Below are positions 1 through 9,434 of a DNA stretch of 64,000 nt, piece by piece. Each line of letters begins with the position of its first letter. Positions within the stretch are counted from its first letter, which is position 1. The translations under genes were made by a program, and so were the position numbers. The DNA is from Streptomyces filamentosus. Lineage in GTDB: Bacteria > Actinomycetota > Actinomycetes > Streptomycetales > Streptomycetaceae. Under the pieces are notes generated by a model. The model made no database searches. It was not told the origin of the DNA and saw only the letters and a program-made list of their open reading frames with translations. The stretch lies in the NCBI RefSeq assembly GCF_014654895.1, contig NZ_BNBE01000001.1, positions 3,053,501 through 3,117,500 on the forward strand. The letters are read 5' to 3'.

Positions 1-755
1 AGAAGAAGATCACCGCGTACCACGAGGGCGGTCACGCCCTGGTCGCGGCGGCCTCCCCGAACGCCGACCCCGTCCACAAGATCACCATCCTGTCCCGCGG
101 CCGCGCCCTGGGCTACACGATGGTCCTGCCGGACGAGGACAAGTACTCCACCACGCGCAACGAGATGCTCGACCAGCTCGCGTACATGCTGGGCGGCCGC
201 GCGGCGGAGGAGCTCGTCTTCCACGACCCGACGACGGGCGCCGCGAACGACATCGAGAAGGCCACGGCCACCGCCCGCGCGATGGTCACGCAGTACGGCA
301 TGACCGAGCGGCTCGGCGCCATCAAGTTCGGCGGCGACAACACCGAGCCCTTCCTCGGCCGCGAGATGTCGCACCAGCGGGACTACTCGGAAGAGGTCGC
401 CGCGCTGGTCGACGAAGAGGTCAAGAAGCTCATCGAGACCGCGCACAACGAGGCGTGGGAGATCCTGGTCGAGAACCGCGACATCCTCGACAACCTGGTC
501 CTCGCCCTCCTGGAGAAGGAGACGCTGGGCAAGGAGGAGATCGCCGAGATCTTCGCCCCCATCGTCCGCCGCCCGGCCCGCCCGGCCTGGACCGGCTCCT
601 CCCGCCGCACCCCGTCCACGCGTCCGCCGGTCCTCTCCCCCAAGGAGCTGGCCCTGACGAACAGCGCGAACGGCACGACGGCGAACGGCACCGCCCCGGC
701 GGTCGACACCACCAAGGGCATCGACATCGCCCCCGAGGACACCCCGGAGCCCTGA
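1..755 (+). CDS. ftsH: FtsH ATP-dependent zinc metalloprotease, C-terminal part (cut by window edge)
   Basis: Membrane-anchored AAA protease that degrades misfolded membrane and short-lived cytosolic proteins. The frame is open from the left edge (first full codon at base 3), so only the protease domain and tail are present. The zinc-binding catalytic motif HEGGH is encoded at 21-35. The likely third zinc ligand is the Asp in AANDIEKAT, near 240-265. The helical protease domain runs to about base 590 and is followed by a low-complexity Pro/Thr/Ala/Asn tail ending at TGA 753-755. The AAA module and membrane segments lie outside the window. A strong hairpin follows, then folE in the same direction. 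Confidence is high because both the motif and the surrounding sequence fit the family. Confidence 0.95.
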   Translation, partial: KKITAYHEGGHALVAAASPNADPVHKITILSRGRALGYTMVLPDEDKYSTTRNEMLDQLAYMLGGRAAEELVFHDPTTGAANDIEKATATARAMVTQYGMTERLGAIKFGGDNTEPFLGREMSHQRDYSEEVAALVDEEVKKLIETAHNEAWEILVENRDILDNLVLALLEKETLGKEEIAEIFAPIVRRPARPAWTGSSRRTPSTRPPVLSPKELALTNSANGTTANGTAPAVDTTKGIDIAPEDTPEP

Positions 756-780
756 GCCCCGGACCCCCCGGAATGGAAGC

Positions 781-814
781 CGCGCCCCCACAGGTTCTAG
801 CCTGTGGGGGCGCG
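781..814 (+). terminator. Hairpin terminator between ftsH and folE
   Basis: A perfect 14-bp inverted repeat (CGCGCCCCCACAGG and its complement) encloses the 6-nt loop TTCTAG and is followed by a short T-containing run (GTCCTTTCTT). It begins 26 bp after the ftsH stop. It should end ftsH transcription, which implies that folE has its own promoter or depends on read-through. Confidence 0.8.
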
Positions 815-857
815 GTCCTTTCTTCGCGCCCTGTCAGACAGACGGAACGAGGCACAG

Positions 858-1463
858 ATGACCGACCCGGTGACGCTGGACGGCGAAGGCACGATCGGCG
901 AGTTCGACGAGAAGCGCGCCCAGAACGCCGTACGGGAGCTCCTCATCGCGGTCGGCGAGGACCCGGACCGCGAGGGCCTGCGCGAGACGCCGGCGCGGGT
1001 GGCGCGGGCGTACAAGGAGATCTTCGCCGGGCTGTGGCAGCAGCCCGAGGACGTCCTGACGACGACGTTCGACCTGGGCCACGACGAGATGGTCCTGGTG
1101 AAGGACATCGAGGTGTACTCGACCTGTGAGCACCACCTCGTCCCGTTCCGCGGGGTGGCGCACGTGGGGTACATCCCGTCCACCACCGGCAAGATCACCG
1201 GGCTCTCGAAGCTGGCCCGGCTCGTCGACGTCTACGCCCGCAGGCCCCAGGTGCAGGAACGTCTCACCACCCAGGTGGCGGACTCGCTGATGGAGATCCT
1301 GGAGCCGCGCGGCGTCATCGTGGTCTTCGAGTGCGAGCACATGTGCATGTCGATGCGCGGCATCCGCAAGCCGGGCGCGAAGACCATCACCTCGGCGGTC
1401 CGCGGCCAGCTGCGCGACCCCGCGACCCGCGCCGAGGCGATGAGCCTCATCATGGCGCGCTGA
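858..1463 (+). CDS. folE: GTP cyclohydrolase I
   Basis: Converts GTP to 7,8-dihydroneopterin triphosphate, the first step of tetrahydrofolate synthesis. The product has 201 residues, the usual length. Zinc ligands are visible as Cys90 and His93 in STCEHH and Cys163 in [10 protein letters not shown]; these motifs are diagnostic of the family. I chose the ATG at 858, preceded by GAACGAGG, over an in-frame GTG at 804 that would begin inside the upstream hairpin. It faces the leftward operon carrying folP, folB and folK, so the early folate genes are gathered at one locus on opposite strands. Its stop lies 18 bp from the stop of the DUF3180 gene. Confidence 0.95.
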   Translation: MTDPVTLDGEGTIGEFDEKRAQNAVRELLIAVGEDPDREGLRETPARVARAYKEIFAGLWQQPEDVLTTTFDLGHDEMVLVKDIEVYSTCEHHLVPFRGVAHVGYIPSTTGKITGLSKLARLVDVYARRPQVQERLTTQVADSLMEILEPRGVIVVFECEHMCMSMRGIRKPGAKTITSAVRGQLRDPATRAEAMSLIMAR

Positions 1464-1481
1464 CGCCCTCCCGCGACGGAC

Positions 1482-1961
1482 TCAGGCCCGGGCCCCGCCC
1501 GGGCCTTCGTCGTCCTCCGGGAGCCGGCAGACGCGTTCCAGGAAGAGGGCGGCGGCGATGACGGCGAAGGCGGCGACGACCGCGGCGGCGGCGTAGAGGG
1601 CCTGGTCGCGGCGGGCGGGGACGTCGAGGGAGCCGAGGAGGAAGACGCCCACGCCGCCGTAGAGGCCGGCGACGAGGGCGGCGACCAGGGCGCTGGCCTG
1701 GCCGAAGACGACCGCGCGGGCGGCCATCAGGGGTTCGACGCCCTTGGCGCCGGGACGGCGCTCGCGCTGGGCCCTGAGACGGGCCCGGAGGGAGAGGGCC
1801 GTCGCGGTGAGGACCACCGCGATCACGGCGAGGACGACGGGCGCGGCGAGCGGCACGCTGGGGAGCGTGCCGACGGAGTCCCAGAGGCGGGCACCGCCCC
1901 AGGACAGGACGCCGGCGACCAGGAAGAGTCCGGCGAGCACCTTGAGCCGCAGTTGTTTCAC
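1482..1961 (-). CDS. DUF3180 family membrane protein
   Basis: Small integral membrane protein of unknown function (159 residues) with about four hydrophobic segments: residues 5-27, 36-58, about 85-114 and about 122-145. I placed the start at GTG 1961 because AAGGA lies 6-7 nt upstream; an in-frame start at 1997 lacks such a site. Proteins of this type commonly sit directly after folK in Streptomyces folate operons, and this one is the last gene of that operon here. No catalytic motif is visible. The DUF3180 assignment rests on length, topology and neighbourhood, from recall. Confidence 0.75.
   Translation of the reverse strand: MKQLRLKVLAGLFLVAGVLSWGGARLWDSVGTLPSVPLAAPVVLAVIAVVLTATALSLRARLRAQRERRPGAKGVEPLMAARAVVFGQASALVAALVAGLYGGVGVFLLGSLDVPARRDQALYAAAAVVAAFAVIAAALFLERVCRLPEDDEGPGGARA
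1484..1506. terminator. Bidirectional hairpin between folE and the DUF3180 gene
   Basis: A 10-bp perfect stem, AGGCCCGGGC with its complement, and a 3-nt CCC loop. It lies in the last codons of the leftward DUF3180 gene and just after folE, where two convergent transcripts meet. There is no clear T-tract, so it may act only as an mRNA 3' end structure. Confidence 0.5.
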
Positions 1962-2009
1962 CGGGTGTCCTTCACGTGGTCGCGGGCGGTCTGCCACGTA
2001 GCGTAACGA

Positions 2010-2609
2010 TTACTCGGGCAGGCGGAGTTCCAGGTCGGGGCGGGGCGTGAGGCCGGCGCGCCCGGTCTCGGCCAGCAGGGCCGCCACGGGGCCGCGGCCC
2101 GGGATCAGGGCCTCCGGGTCCACGTCGTGCCAGGGGGCCAGCACGAAGGCCCGCTCGTGGGCGCGGGGGTGCGGGAGGGTGAGGACCGGGTCGTCGGAGA
2201 CGACGTCCGCGTACGCCACGATGTCGACGTCGAGGGTGCGGGCGCCCCAGCGCTCGTCCCGGACGCGGAGGAAGGCCTCCTCGACGGCCTGGGCGCGCTC
2301 CAGGAGCGAGGAGGGCGGCAGGGTCGTGCGGACGAGGGCGACCGCGTTGAGGTACGCGGGCTGGCTGTCGGCCTCGACGCCCCAGGGCTCGGTCTCGTAG
2401 ACGGGGGAGACGGCCTTGACCCGGAGGCCGGGGGTGTCGCCGAGGGCGTCCACGGCCCCCTGGAGGTTCTCCAGGCGGTTGCCGAGGTTGGCGCCGAGGG
2501 CGACGACGGCCCAGCGGGGGTTGGAGAGGGTGGTGTCGGCGGCGTCGACGGTGGCGACGACGGAGGCCGGCACGGGCTGGACGGTGGGGTCGCTCTGGTT
2601 CGGTTTCAT
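2010..2609 (-). CDS. folK: 2-amino-4-hydroxy-6-hydroxymethyldihydropteridine pyrophosphokinase
   Basis: Transfers pyrophosphate from ATP to 6-hydroxymethyl-7,8-dihydropterin before DHPS acts. The 199-residue product shows the HPPK signatures GANLGNRLENLQGAVDAL and DERWGARTLDVDIVAY, the latter carrying the metal-binding Asp residues. It has a non-conserved N-terminal extension of about 33 residues before the first beta strand (WAVVALGANLGN). The start ATG at 2609 overlaps the folB stop by 1-2 bases (ATGA), which indicates translational coupling. The operon order is folP, NTF2-like, folB, folK, DUF3180. Confidence 0.93.
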   Translation of the reverse strand: MKPNQSDPTVQPVPASVVATVDAADTTLSNPRWAVVALGANLGNRLENLQGAVDALGDTPGLRVKAVSPVYETEPWGVEADSQPAYLNAVALVRTTLPPSSLLERAQAVEEAFLRVRDERWGARTLDVDIVAYADVVSDDPVLTLPHPRAHERAFVLAPWHDVDPEALIPGRGPVAALLAETGRAGLTPRPDLELRLPE

Positions 2610-2965
2610 CGACGGCTCCGGGTGATCGTGACGGTCACGTCGTCGAACGGCACGGTGATGGGGGCGTCCGGCTTGTGGACGACCACCTCGACCTCCTGGA
2701 CGCCCGCGTGGCTGAGGCACTGCTGGGCGATGCGCTCGGCGAGGGTCTCGATCAGGTCCACGGGCTCGCCCTGGACCACGTCGACGACCTCCTCGGCGAC
2801 GACGCCGTAGTGGACGGTCTTGGTGAGGTCGTCGTCGGCGGCCGCCGGGCGGGTGTCGAGGCCGAGGACCAGGTCCACGATGAAGGTCTGCCCCTCCTCG
2901 CGCTCCTTGGGGAAGACGCCGTGGTGACCTCGGGCCTTGAGGCCGCGCAGCGCGACACGATCCAC
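2606..2965 (-). CDS. folB: Dihydroneopterin aldolase
   Basis: Cleaves 7,8-dihydroneopterin to 6-hydroxymethyldihydropterin and glycolaldehyde. The product has 119 residues with the usual sequence blocks: RVALRGLKARGHHGVFPKE, GQTFIVDLVL, TVHYGVVAEEV and LIETLAERIA, followed by VVVHKPDAPI. I prefer the GTG start at 2965 with AGGAG eight bases upstream; the upstream ATG at 3001 would add 12 non-conserved residues. It lies between the NTF2-like gene and folK and is coupled to folK by an ATGA overlap. Confidence 0.92.
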   Translation of the reverse strand: MDRVALRGLKARGHHGVFPKEREEGQTFIVDLVLGLDTRPAAADDDLTKTVHYGVVAEEVVDVVQGEPVDLIETLAERIAQQCLSHAGVQEVEVVVHKPDAPITVPFDDVTVTITRSRR

Positions 2966-3077
2966 GCGAATCACTCCTGCTGTCGTAGTGGTGAGGGGCA
3001 CGTGGCCGGGTGCGGACGGCCGGTGTCCTCCGTCGAATCTACCTGCGGCCTCCGACAGCGCTTGCTGTCGGGGCCCG

Positions 3078-3581
3078 TCAGGCGGAGCCTCCCGCGTCGT
3101 CGGAGGGGGGTCCGGGGGGTGCGTCGTCGTCGGGTCCCGCGATGACGGGGGAGGCGTGGTGGGACCAGATCCGCCACCCGTCGGGGGTCCTGCGGAAGGC
3201 GTTGGTGGCGACGACGAGCTGGCCGACGAGGGGGCCGAGCTCGGCGCCGTCCTCGGCGGGGCCGCCGCTGAGGATGTTCTCGGTGCAGGTGACGAGGGCG
3301 GTGTCGCCGGCCAGGGAGGTCCGGACGTCGGTGAGGAAGAACTGGATGTAGTCGGTGTGCGCCATGATCAGCGCGTACGAGCGGAGCACCTCGGCGCGGC
3401 CGGTGAGGACGGGCCAGCCGGGGTGGACGCAGGAGACGCCGGTGCCGCCGCCGTCGTCGAGCCACAGGTCTTCGAGGCCGTCGAAGTCCCCCTCCTCCAG
3501 CGCCGTGTAGAAGGCGGTGTTGGCGGCTTCCACGGCGGTCCGGTCGGCGGCGGTCCGGCCGGCCTCGTGCCCGGCGGTCAC
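3078..3581 (-). CDS. NTF2-like (SnoaL-fold) small protein inside the folate operon
   Basis: 167 residues. The alpha+beta cone fold of the NTF2/SnoaL superfamily is suggested by the helix-rich N-terminus (AVEAANTAFYTALEEGDFDG), then WLDDGG, CVHPGWPVLTG and VTCTENI, and the C-terminal strand GWRIWSHHASPV. Substrate and activity are unknown. The gene starts at GTG 3581, overlapping the folP stop (GTGA), and is followed by folB about 110 bp later, so it is co-translated with folate enzymes. A pterin-related role is an inference from position only. The Asp/Pro-rich C-terminus looks disordered. Confidence 0.8.
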   Translation of the reverse strand: MTAGHEAGRTAADRTAVEAANTAFYTALEEGDFDGLEDLWLDDGGGTGVSCVHPGWPVLTGRAEVLRSYALIMAHTDYIQFFLTDVRTSLAGDTALVTCTENILSGGPAEDGAELGPLVGQLVVATNAFRRTPDGWRIWSHHASPVIAGPDDDAPPGPPSDDAGGSA

Positions 3582-4441
3582 CGGGCTCCTTCGACCGCGC
3601 GGGCGACGCGGACGGCGTCGGCGGTGGCGCGGACCTCGTGGACGCGGACGGCCCAGGCGCCCTCGTGGGCGGCGAGGGCGGAGACGGCGGCGGTGGCGGC
3701 GTCGCGCTCGCGGGCGGGCGGCGGGGCGGCGCCGGGGCGCGAGGTGAGGACGTGGCCCAGGAACCGCTTGCGGGAGGCGGCGACGAGGAGCGGGCGGCCG
3801 AGCGCGCGCAGCTCGGGGAGGTGGGCGACGAGGGCGAGGTCGTGGGGGGCCAGCTTGGCGAAGCCGAGGCCGGGGTCGATGACGATCCGCTCGGGGGCGA
3901 CGCCGCCGTCGACGACGGCCTCCATGCGGGTGCGGAGCTCGGTGACGACCTCGGTGACGACGTCCTCGTAGACGGCGAGGCCATTCATGTCCTGGCTGAA
4001 GCCGCGCCAGTGCATGACGACGAAGGGGACCTCGGCGGCGGCGACGGCGGGGACCATGCCGGGGTCGGCGAGGCCGCCGCTGACGTCGTTGACGAGGGCG
4101 GCGCCCGCCGCGACGGCGGCGCTCGCGACGGAGGCCCGCATGGTGTCGACGGAGACGGTGACGCCTTCGGCGGCGAGGCCGCGGACGACGGGGACGACCC
4201 GGCGGAGCTCTTCCTCCTCGTCCACCCGGGTGGCGCCGGGGCGGGTGGACTCGCCGCCGACGTCGACGAGGTCGGCGCCCTGGGCGACGAGGTCGAGGCC
4301 GTGCTTGACGGCGGCCGTGGTGTCGAACCAGCGGCCGCCGTCGGAGAAGGAGTCCGGGGTCACGTTGACCACGCCCATGACCGCGCAGCGGTCCCACTCG
4401 GGAAGGCCGAGGGGAGCGCCCCGGTCGATCGTCGTACTCAT
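3578..4441 (-). CDS. folP: Dihydropteroate synthase
   Basis: Condenses dihydropterin pyrophosphate with p-aminobenzoate, the sulfonamide target. The 287-residue TIM barrel shows GVVNVTPDSFSDGG (residues 23-36), VDVGGESTRPGA, NDVSGG, a Met-His strand (FVVMHW), DPGLGFAK and ASRKRFLG, all DHPS pterin- and phosphate-binding elements. The ATG at 4441 lies 6 nt downstream of TACGCT with no Shine-Dalgarno sequence, so the mRNA may be leaderless. It ends in a GTGA overlap with the NTF2-like gene. The upstream MprF-like gene stops 37 bp away and could be cotranscribed. Confidence 0.95.
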   Translation of the reverse strand: MSTTIDRGAPLGLPEWDRCAVMGVVNVTPDSFSDGGRWFDTTAAVKHGLDLVAQGADLVDVGGESTRPGATRVDEEEELRRVVPVVRGLAAEGVTVSVDTMRASVASAAVAAGAALVNDVSGGLADPGMVPAVAAAEVPFVVMHWRGFSQDMNGLAVYEDVVTEVVTELRTRMEAVVDGGVAPERIVIDPGLGFAKLAPHDLALVAHLPELRALGRPLLVAASRKRFLGHVLTSRPGAAPPPARERDAATAAVSALAAHEGAWAVRVHEVRATADAVRVARAVEGAR

Positions 4442-4478
4442 ATGACCAGCGTAGGGCCCGGCGGGGCGGGGGGCGGTT

Positions 4479-6329
4479 TCAGGCCGGGCTGATCTCGTGG
4501 TCGCGGGCGCCCCGCACGGGCACGGCGTGGGCGCAGGGCCGGGGGGCCCTGGCGGGGCGGCGGCGGGCGAAGGGGCGGGGCAGGGCGAGGGTGAGGAAGC
4601 CTTCGGCCTGCATGGCGGCGAGGCCGATGCGGGGCAGGTCGCGGCCGGCGCGGTAGACGACGAAGCGGGGTTCCCAGCGCGGCTGGAACTTGGCGTTGAA
4701 CTTGTAGAGGGACTCGATCTGGAACCAGCGGGAGAGGAAGAGGAGGAGGCCGCGCCAGAGGCGGAGGACGGGGCCCGCGCCGATCCGCTCGCCGCGGGCG
4801 AGGGCGGAGCGGAACATGGCGAAGTTGAGGGAGACCCGCCGGATGCCGAGGCCGGGGGCTGCCTGGAGGGCGGCGACGATGAGCAGCTCGTTCATGCCGG
4901 GGTCGGCGGTGCGGTCGCGGCGCATGAGCTCCAGGGACATGCCGTCGGCGCCCCAGGGCACGAAGTGGATCATCGCTTTGAGGTCGCCGTAGGGGCCGGG
5001 GGCCTCGCCCTCGGGGGTGGCGAGGTGGGCGGTCGCTATGACGGCGTCGCCGTCGCCGGGGGCGCCGATGCGGCCGAGGGCCATGGAGAAGCCGCGCTCG
5101 GTGTCGGTGCCGCGCCAGGCGGCGGCGGCTTCGCGGACCCGGTCGAGTTCCTCGTCGTCGAGGTCGCGGACGCGGCGGACGCGCGTGGTGTAGCCGCCGC
5201 GTTCGATCCGCTTGACCATCTGGCGGACGTTGCGCATGGCGCGGCCGGAGAGGGAGAAGGCGTCGACGTCGATGACGGCCTCGTCGCCGAGTTCGAGGGC
5301 GTCGAGGCCGGTCTCGCGGGTCCAGACCTGGCCGCCGGTCTCGGAGCAGCCCATGACGGCGGGGGTCCAGGAGTGGGCGCGGGCCTCGTCCATGAAGCGT
5401 TCGATGGCGCCGGGCCAGGCCTCGACGTCGCCGATGGGGTCGCCGCTGGCGAGCATGACGCCGGAGACCACGCGGTAGCAGACGGCGGCCTTGCCGCTGG
5501 GGGAGAAGACGACGCCCTTGTCCTGGCGGAGGGCGAAGTGGCCGAGGGAGTCGCGGCCGCCGTGCCGTTCGAGGAGCTCGCGCAGCCGGGTCTCGTCCTC
5601 GTCGCTGAGGCGGGCGGCGGGGTGTTCGGGGCGGAGCGCGAGGTAGAGGGTGGTGAGGGCGGTGAGCATGCCGAGGGCGCCGAGGGAGTAGCCGACGGTC
5701 CAGTCGACCCCGTGGGTGTAGGCGACGGGGCCCTCGACGCCGAGGAGTCCGAGGAGGACGTGTTCGAGGCGGTCGGTGAGGCTGGGGTCGCCGACGACGC
5801 GGCGGGGGTGGGCGCTGACGACGACGAGGCCGAGGGCGATGGATCCGGCGCCCATGACGACGAAGTTGGCGAGGGCGCGCCAGCGGCTGCGGGGGTCGGG
5901 GAGGGCGGCGAACTGGGCGCGGTGGCGCAGCAGCAGGAGGAGCAGGCCGAGCGAGAGCAGCGAGCCGAGGACCGAGTGCCGCCAGACGAACTGGGCGACG
6001 GCGCCGAGCGGCAGGAGGAGGACGACGGCCCGCCAGGCGCGGCGCTTGTGGCGCTTGAGGCCGTGGGCGAGGAGGAGCAGCAGGACGCCGGCGCTCAGGG
6101 AGACGGCGGCGGACAGCGGTCCGAGGGTGCCGGGCAGGATCTCGGCGAGGGCGTGGACGCGGCTGGCGCGGAAGCGGGGGAAGACCCCGGCGGCGACGTC
6201 GAGGAGCCCGACGAGGGCGCAGCCGGTGCCGATGAGGGAGGGGACCCTCTCCGGGGCGGGGCCGTTCAGAATTCGCCGGACCCGAACCGGAACCGATGAT
6301 GTTTTGTCCCCATCTACCGTGACAGACAT
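4479..6329 (-). CDS. Membrane aminoacyl-lipid synthase, MprF/LysX-type (DUF2156)
   Basis: Predicted to move an amino acid from aminoacyl-tRNA to a membrane lipid such as phosphatidylglycerol, lowering envelope negative charge. The 616-residue product has about six hydrophobic helices in residues 25-255 and then a soluble GNAT-like DUF2156 domain. Family blocks include DKGVVFSPSGKAAVCYRV, MLASGDPIG, RMVKRIER-like MRNVRQMVKRIERGGY, VPWGADGMSLELMRRD, LNFAMFRS and ESLYKFNAKFQPRW. The start at ATG 6329 places the first helix near residue 25; an upstream frame to 6419 lacks support. The short six-helix flippase part resembles the actinobacterial enzymes more than 14-helix MprF. It is divergent from an esterase gene at 6494. 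The donor amino acid cannot be read from the sequence. Confidence 0.8.
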   Translation of the reverse strand: MSVTVDGDKTSSVPVRVRRILNGPAPERVPSLIGTGCALVGLLDVAAGVFPRFRASRVHALAEILPGTLGPLSAAVSLSAGVLLLLLAHGLKRHKRRAWRAVVLLLPLGAVAQFVWRHSVLGSLLSLGLLLLLLRHRAQFAALPDPRSRWRALANFVVMGAGSIALGLVVVSAHPRRVVGDPSLTDRLEHVLLGLLGVEGPVAYTHGVDWTVGYSLGALGMLTALTTLYLALRPEHPAARLSDEDETRLRELLERHGGRDSLGHFALRQDKGVVFSPSGKAAVCYRVVSGVMLASGDPIGDVEAWPGAIERFMDEARAHSWTPAVMGCSETGGQVWTRETGLDALELGDEAVIDVDAFSLSGRAMRNVRQMVKRIERGGYTTRVRRVRDLDDEELDRVREAAAAWRGTDTERGFSMALGRIGAPGDGDAVIATAHLATPEGEAPGPYGDLKAMIHFVPWGADGMSLELMRRDRTADPGMNELLIVAALQAAPGLGIRRVSLNFAMFRSALARGERIGAGPVLRLWRGLLLFLSRWFQIESLYKFNAKFQPRWEPRFVVYRAGRDLPRIGLAAMQAEGFLTLALPRPFARRRPARAPRPCAHAVPVRGARDHEISPA

Positions 6330-6493
6330 CGTTTCCCGCGCTTCCCGTGCTTCCGTGGTCGATTTCCGGCCCCGGGCCGGGGCGTTCCTTAGGACGGGGC
6401 CGGGCGGGGTCGGGTTCATCCGGGTACGGGAAATTCTCAGGAAGTCGTCGGGACGTCCGGGAAGTCGGAAGACGAGGAAGGTTCGGACGTCTC

Positions 6494-7606
6494 ATGGGTC
6501 TCACCAGCGGCACAACGCTCGTCACGGCGGTGGCGGCGGCCGTCGTGCTGTTCTCGGTCACGGTGCTGCTGTGGCCCCGGCTGGCCCGGCGGGGCTGGCG
6601 GCCGGTGGCCGGCCGGGTCGGGCTGCTGCTGGCGACGCAGCTGGCGCTGTTCGCGGCGGTGGGTCTGGCGGCGAACCGTTCCTTCCTCTTCTACGGCTCG
6701 TGGGCGGACCTCTTCGGCCAGGAGCAGGAGATGGGGGTGGTCGTCGACCACGGCGCCGCCTCGAAGGACGTCCGCGTCGTGGGGAAGCGGGCCCTGGACG
6801 TGCCGGGCGGCGCGCGGCCGTCGGTGGGCGGGCAGATCCAGCAGGTGGTGGTCCGGGGCGACCGGTCGGGCATCACCTCGCCGGCCTTCGTCTACCTGCC
6901 GCCGGAGTACTTCCAGGAGCGGTACGCGAAGCGGACGTTCCCGGCGGCGGTGGTCCTGACGGGGTATCCGGGCACGGCGGAGAACCTGATCAAGGGGCTG
7001 AAGTACCCGCGGACGGCGTACCTCCAGGCGAAGGAGGGCCGGATGCAGCCGATGGTCCTGGTGATGCTGCGGCCGACGGTGGCGCCGCCGAGGGACACCG
7101 AGTGCGTGGACGTGCCGGGCGGCCCGCGGACGGAGACCTTCTTCGCCGAGGACCTGCCGCGGGCGGTCTCGGAGACGTACCGGGTGGGGACGAAGCCCCG
7201 GAACTGGGGCTTCATGGGGAACTCGACGGGCGGCTACTGCGCCCTGAAGATCGCGCTGCACCACCCGGACCGGTTCGCGGCCGGGGCGGGCTTCTCCGCG
7301 TACTACAAGGCGGCGGAGGACGTGACGACGGGCGACCTGTTCCACGGCGACCGGGGGCTGCGGCAGCGCGCGGACCTGCTGTGGAGCCTGGACCACCGGC
7401 CGCAGCCCGCGTCCTCGTTCCTGGTGACGACGTCGCGGTCCGGCGAGGGGAACCTGAAGGGGACGCGGGACTTCATCGCCAAGGTGAGGAGCCCGGCGCG
7501 GGTCTCCTCGATCACGCTGGAGAGCGGCGGGCACAACTTCACCACCTGGAACCGGGAGATCCCGCCCGGCCTGGTGTGGATGAGCGGGAAGCTCCGCGCG
7601 GACTGA
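6494..7606 (+). CDS. Membrane-anchored alpha/beta hydrolase (esterase D/antigen-85-like family)
   Basis: 370 residues: two N-terminal hydrophobic helices (about 6-27 and 42-60), then an extracytoplasmic esterase domain. The nucleophile is Ser244 in GFMGNSTGGYCAL, and His347 in ESGGHNFTTW is a candidate catalytic base. Fold landmarks are AFVYLPPEYF and AAVVLTGYPGT. The start at ATG 6494 has AGGAAGG about 12 nt upstream. Its divergent partner is an MprF-like aminoacyl-lipid synthase, which suggests that this enzyme removes the aminoacyl group from the lipid; that is inference. A mycolyltransferase role is unlikely because Streptomyces lacks mycolic acids. It ends 8 bp from the convergent ABC ATPase gene. 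Confidence 0.8.
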   Translation: MGLTSGTTLVTAVAAAVVLFSVTVLLWPRLARRGWRPVAGRVGLLLATQLALFAAVGLAANRSFLFYGSWADLFGQEQEMGVVVDHGAASKDVRVVGKRALDVPGGARPSVGGQIQQVVVRGDRSGITSPAFVYLPPEYFQERYAKRTFPAAVVLTGYPGTAENLIKGLKYPRTAYLQAKEGRMQPMVLVMLRPTVAPPRDTECVDVPGGPRTETFFAEDLPRAVSETYRVGTKPRNWGFMGNSTGGYCALKIALHHPDRFAAGAGFSAYYKAAEDVTTGDLFHGDRGLRQRADLLWSLDHRPQPASSFLVTTSRSGEGNLKGTRDFIAKVRSPARVSSITLESGGHNFTTWNREIPPGLVWMSGKLRAD

Positions 7607-7614
7607 CCGGGGGC

Positions 7615-8589
<975 letters not shown>

Positions 8590-8747
8590 GGGCCCATTCT
8601 GTCCCCTCCTCACCCGGCGTGTGTGAAGGCCGTGTTGCCGCGACGTGGCGGATCGGCGGCGCGGGCTCCGGATGCCGCCCCGTTGTCGGTGGCGGGGGTT
8701 AGGGTCGTCAGACACGCGTTCTAGCGACGGCCTGGGGGGAGGTCCGG

Positions 8748-9434
8748 ATGAGCCCGTCGAACTGCCTGGTCGCCAACGACTGGGTCTGCGGGGAGTACCT
8801 GCGCACCCGCCGCGGGGAGCTGACCGACGCCCTGGTCCAGCACGTCGGCCTCACCGCCGCCTCCGTGGCGATCGCGCTGCTCGTCGCCCTGCCGCTCGCC
8901 CTCCTCGTCCGGGCCCGCCCGCGGTTCGCCGCCCCGGTCCTCGGTCTGACCACCCTGCTCTACACGGTGCCGTCGCTCGCCATGTTCTCGCTGCTGCTGC
9001 CCGTCTTCGGACTCTCCTCCGCCCTCGTCGTCACCGGCCTGGTGCTCTACGCCCTGACGATCCTGGTGCGGAACGCCCTGGCGGGCCTCGAAGCCGTCCC
9101 CGCCGAGACCCGGGAGGCCGCCCGCGGCCTCGGCTTCGGCCCCTGGCGCCTGCTCTGGCAGGTCGAACTGCCGCTCGCCCTGCCGGTCCTGATGGCCGGC
9201 GTCCGGATGGCCACCGTCTCCACGATCGCCCTCACCACCATCGGTTCGGTCGTCGGCCGCGGCGGCCTCGGCAACCTCATCGAGGACGCCCTCCCCACCT
9301 TCTTCAAGGCGCAGGTCCTCGCCGCCTCCGTGCTCTGCGTGCTCCTCGCCGTCGTCGCCGACCTGCTGCTCCTGGGCGTCCAGCGGCTGCTGACGCCCTG
9401 GGCCCGGGACCGGGGCGCGCCGGGGGGTGGGTGA
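8748..9434 (+). CDS. Osmoprotectant ABC transporter permease (first)
   Basis: 228-residue inner-membrane subunit with about five to six helices. The cytoplasmic coupling loop EAARGLGFGPWRLLWQVELP is the BPD-type EAA motif. GSVVGRGGLGNLIEDAL is a conserved stretch of the OpuBB/OpuBD family. The start ATG 8748 follows GGGGGAGG. The stop overlaps the start region of the second permease, which indicates coupling. It pairs with the divergent ATPase gene. Confidence 0.88.
   Translation: MSPSNCLVANDWVCGEYLRTRRGELTDALVQHVGLTAASVAIALLVALPLALLVRARPRFAAPVLGLTTLLYTVPSLAMFSLLLPVFGLSSALVVTGLVLYALTILVRNALAGLEAVPAETREAARGLGFGPWRLLWQVELPLALPVLMAGVRMATVSTIALTTIGSVVGRGGLGNLIEDALPTFFKAQVLAASVLCVLLAVVADLLLLGVQRLLTPWARDRGAPGGG

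Noticed and set aside
6494..7606. Antigen-85-type mycolyltransferase
   Set aside because: The fold is similar, but Streptomyces has no mycolic acids and the protein has two N-terminal membrane helices and an aminoacyl-lipid synthase neighbour.
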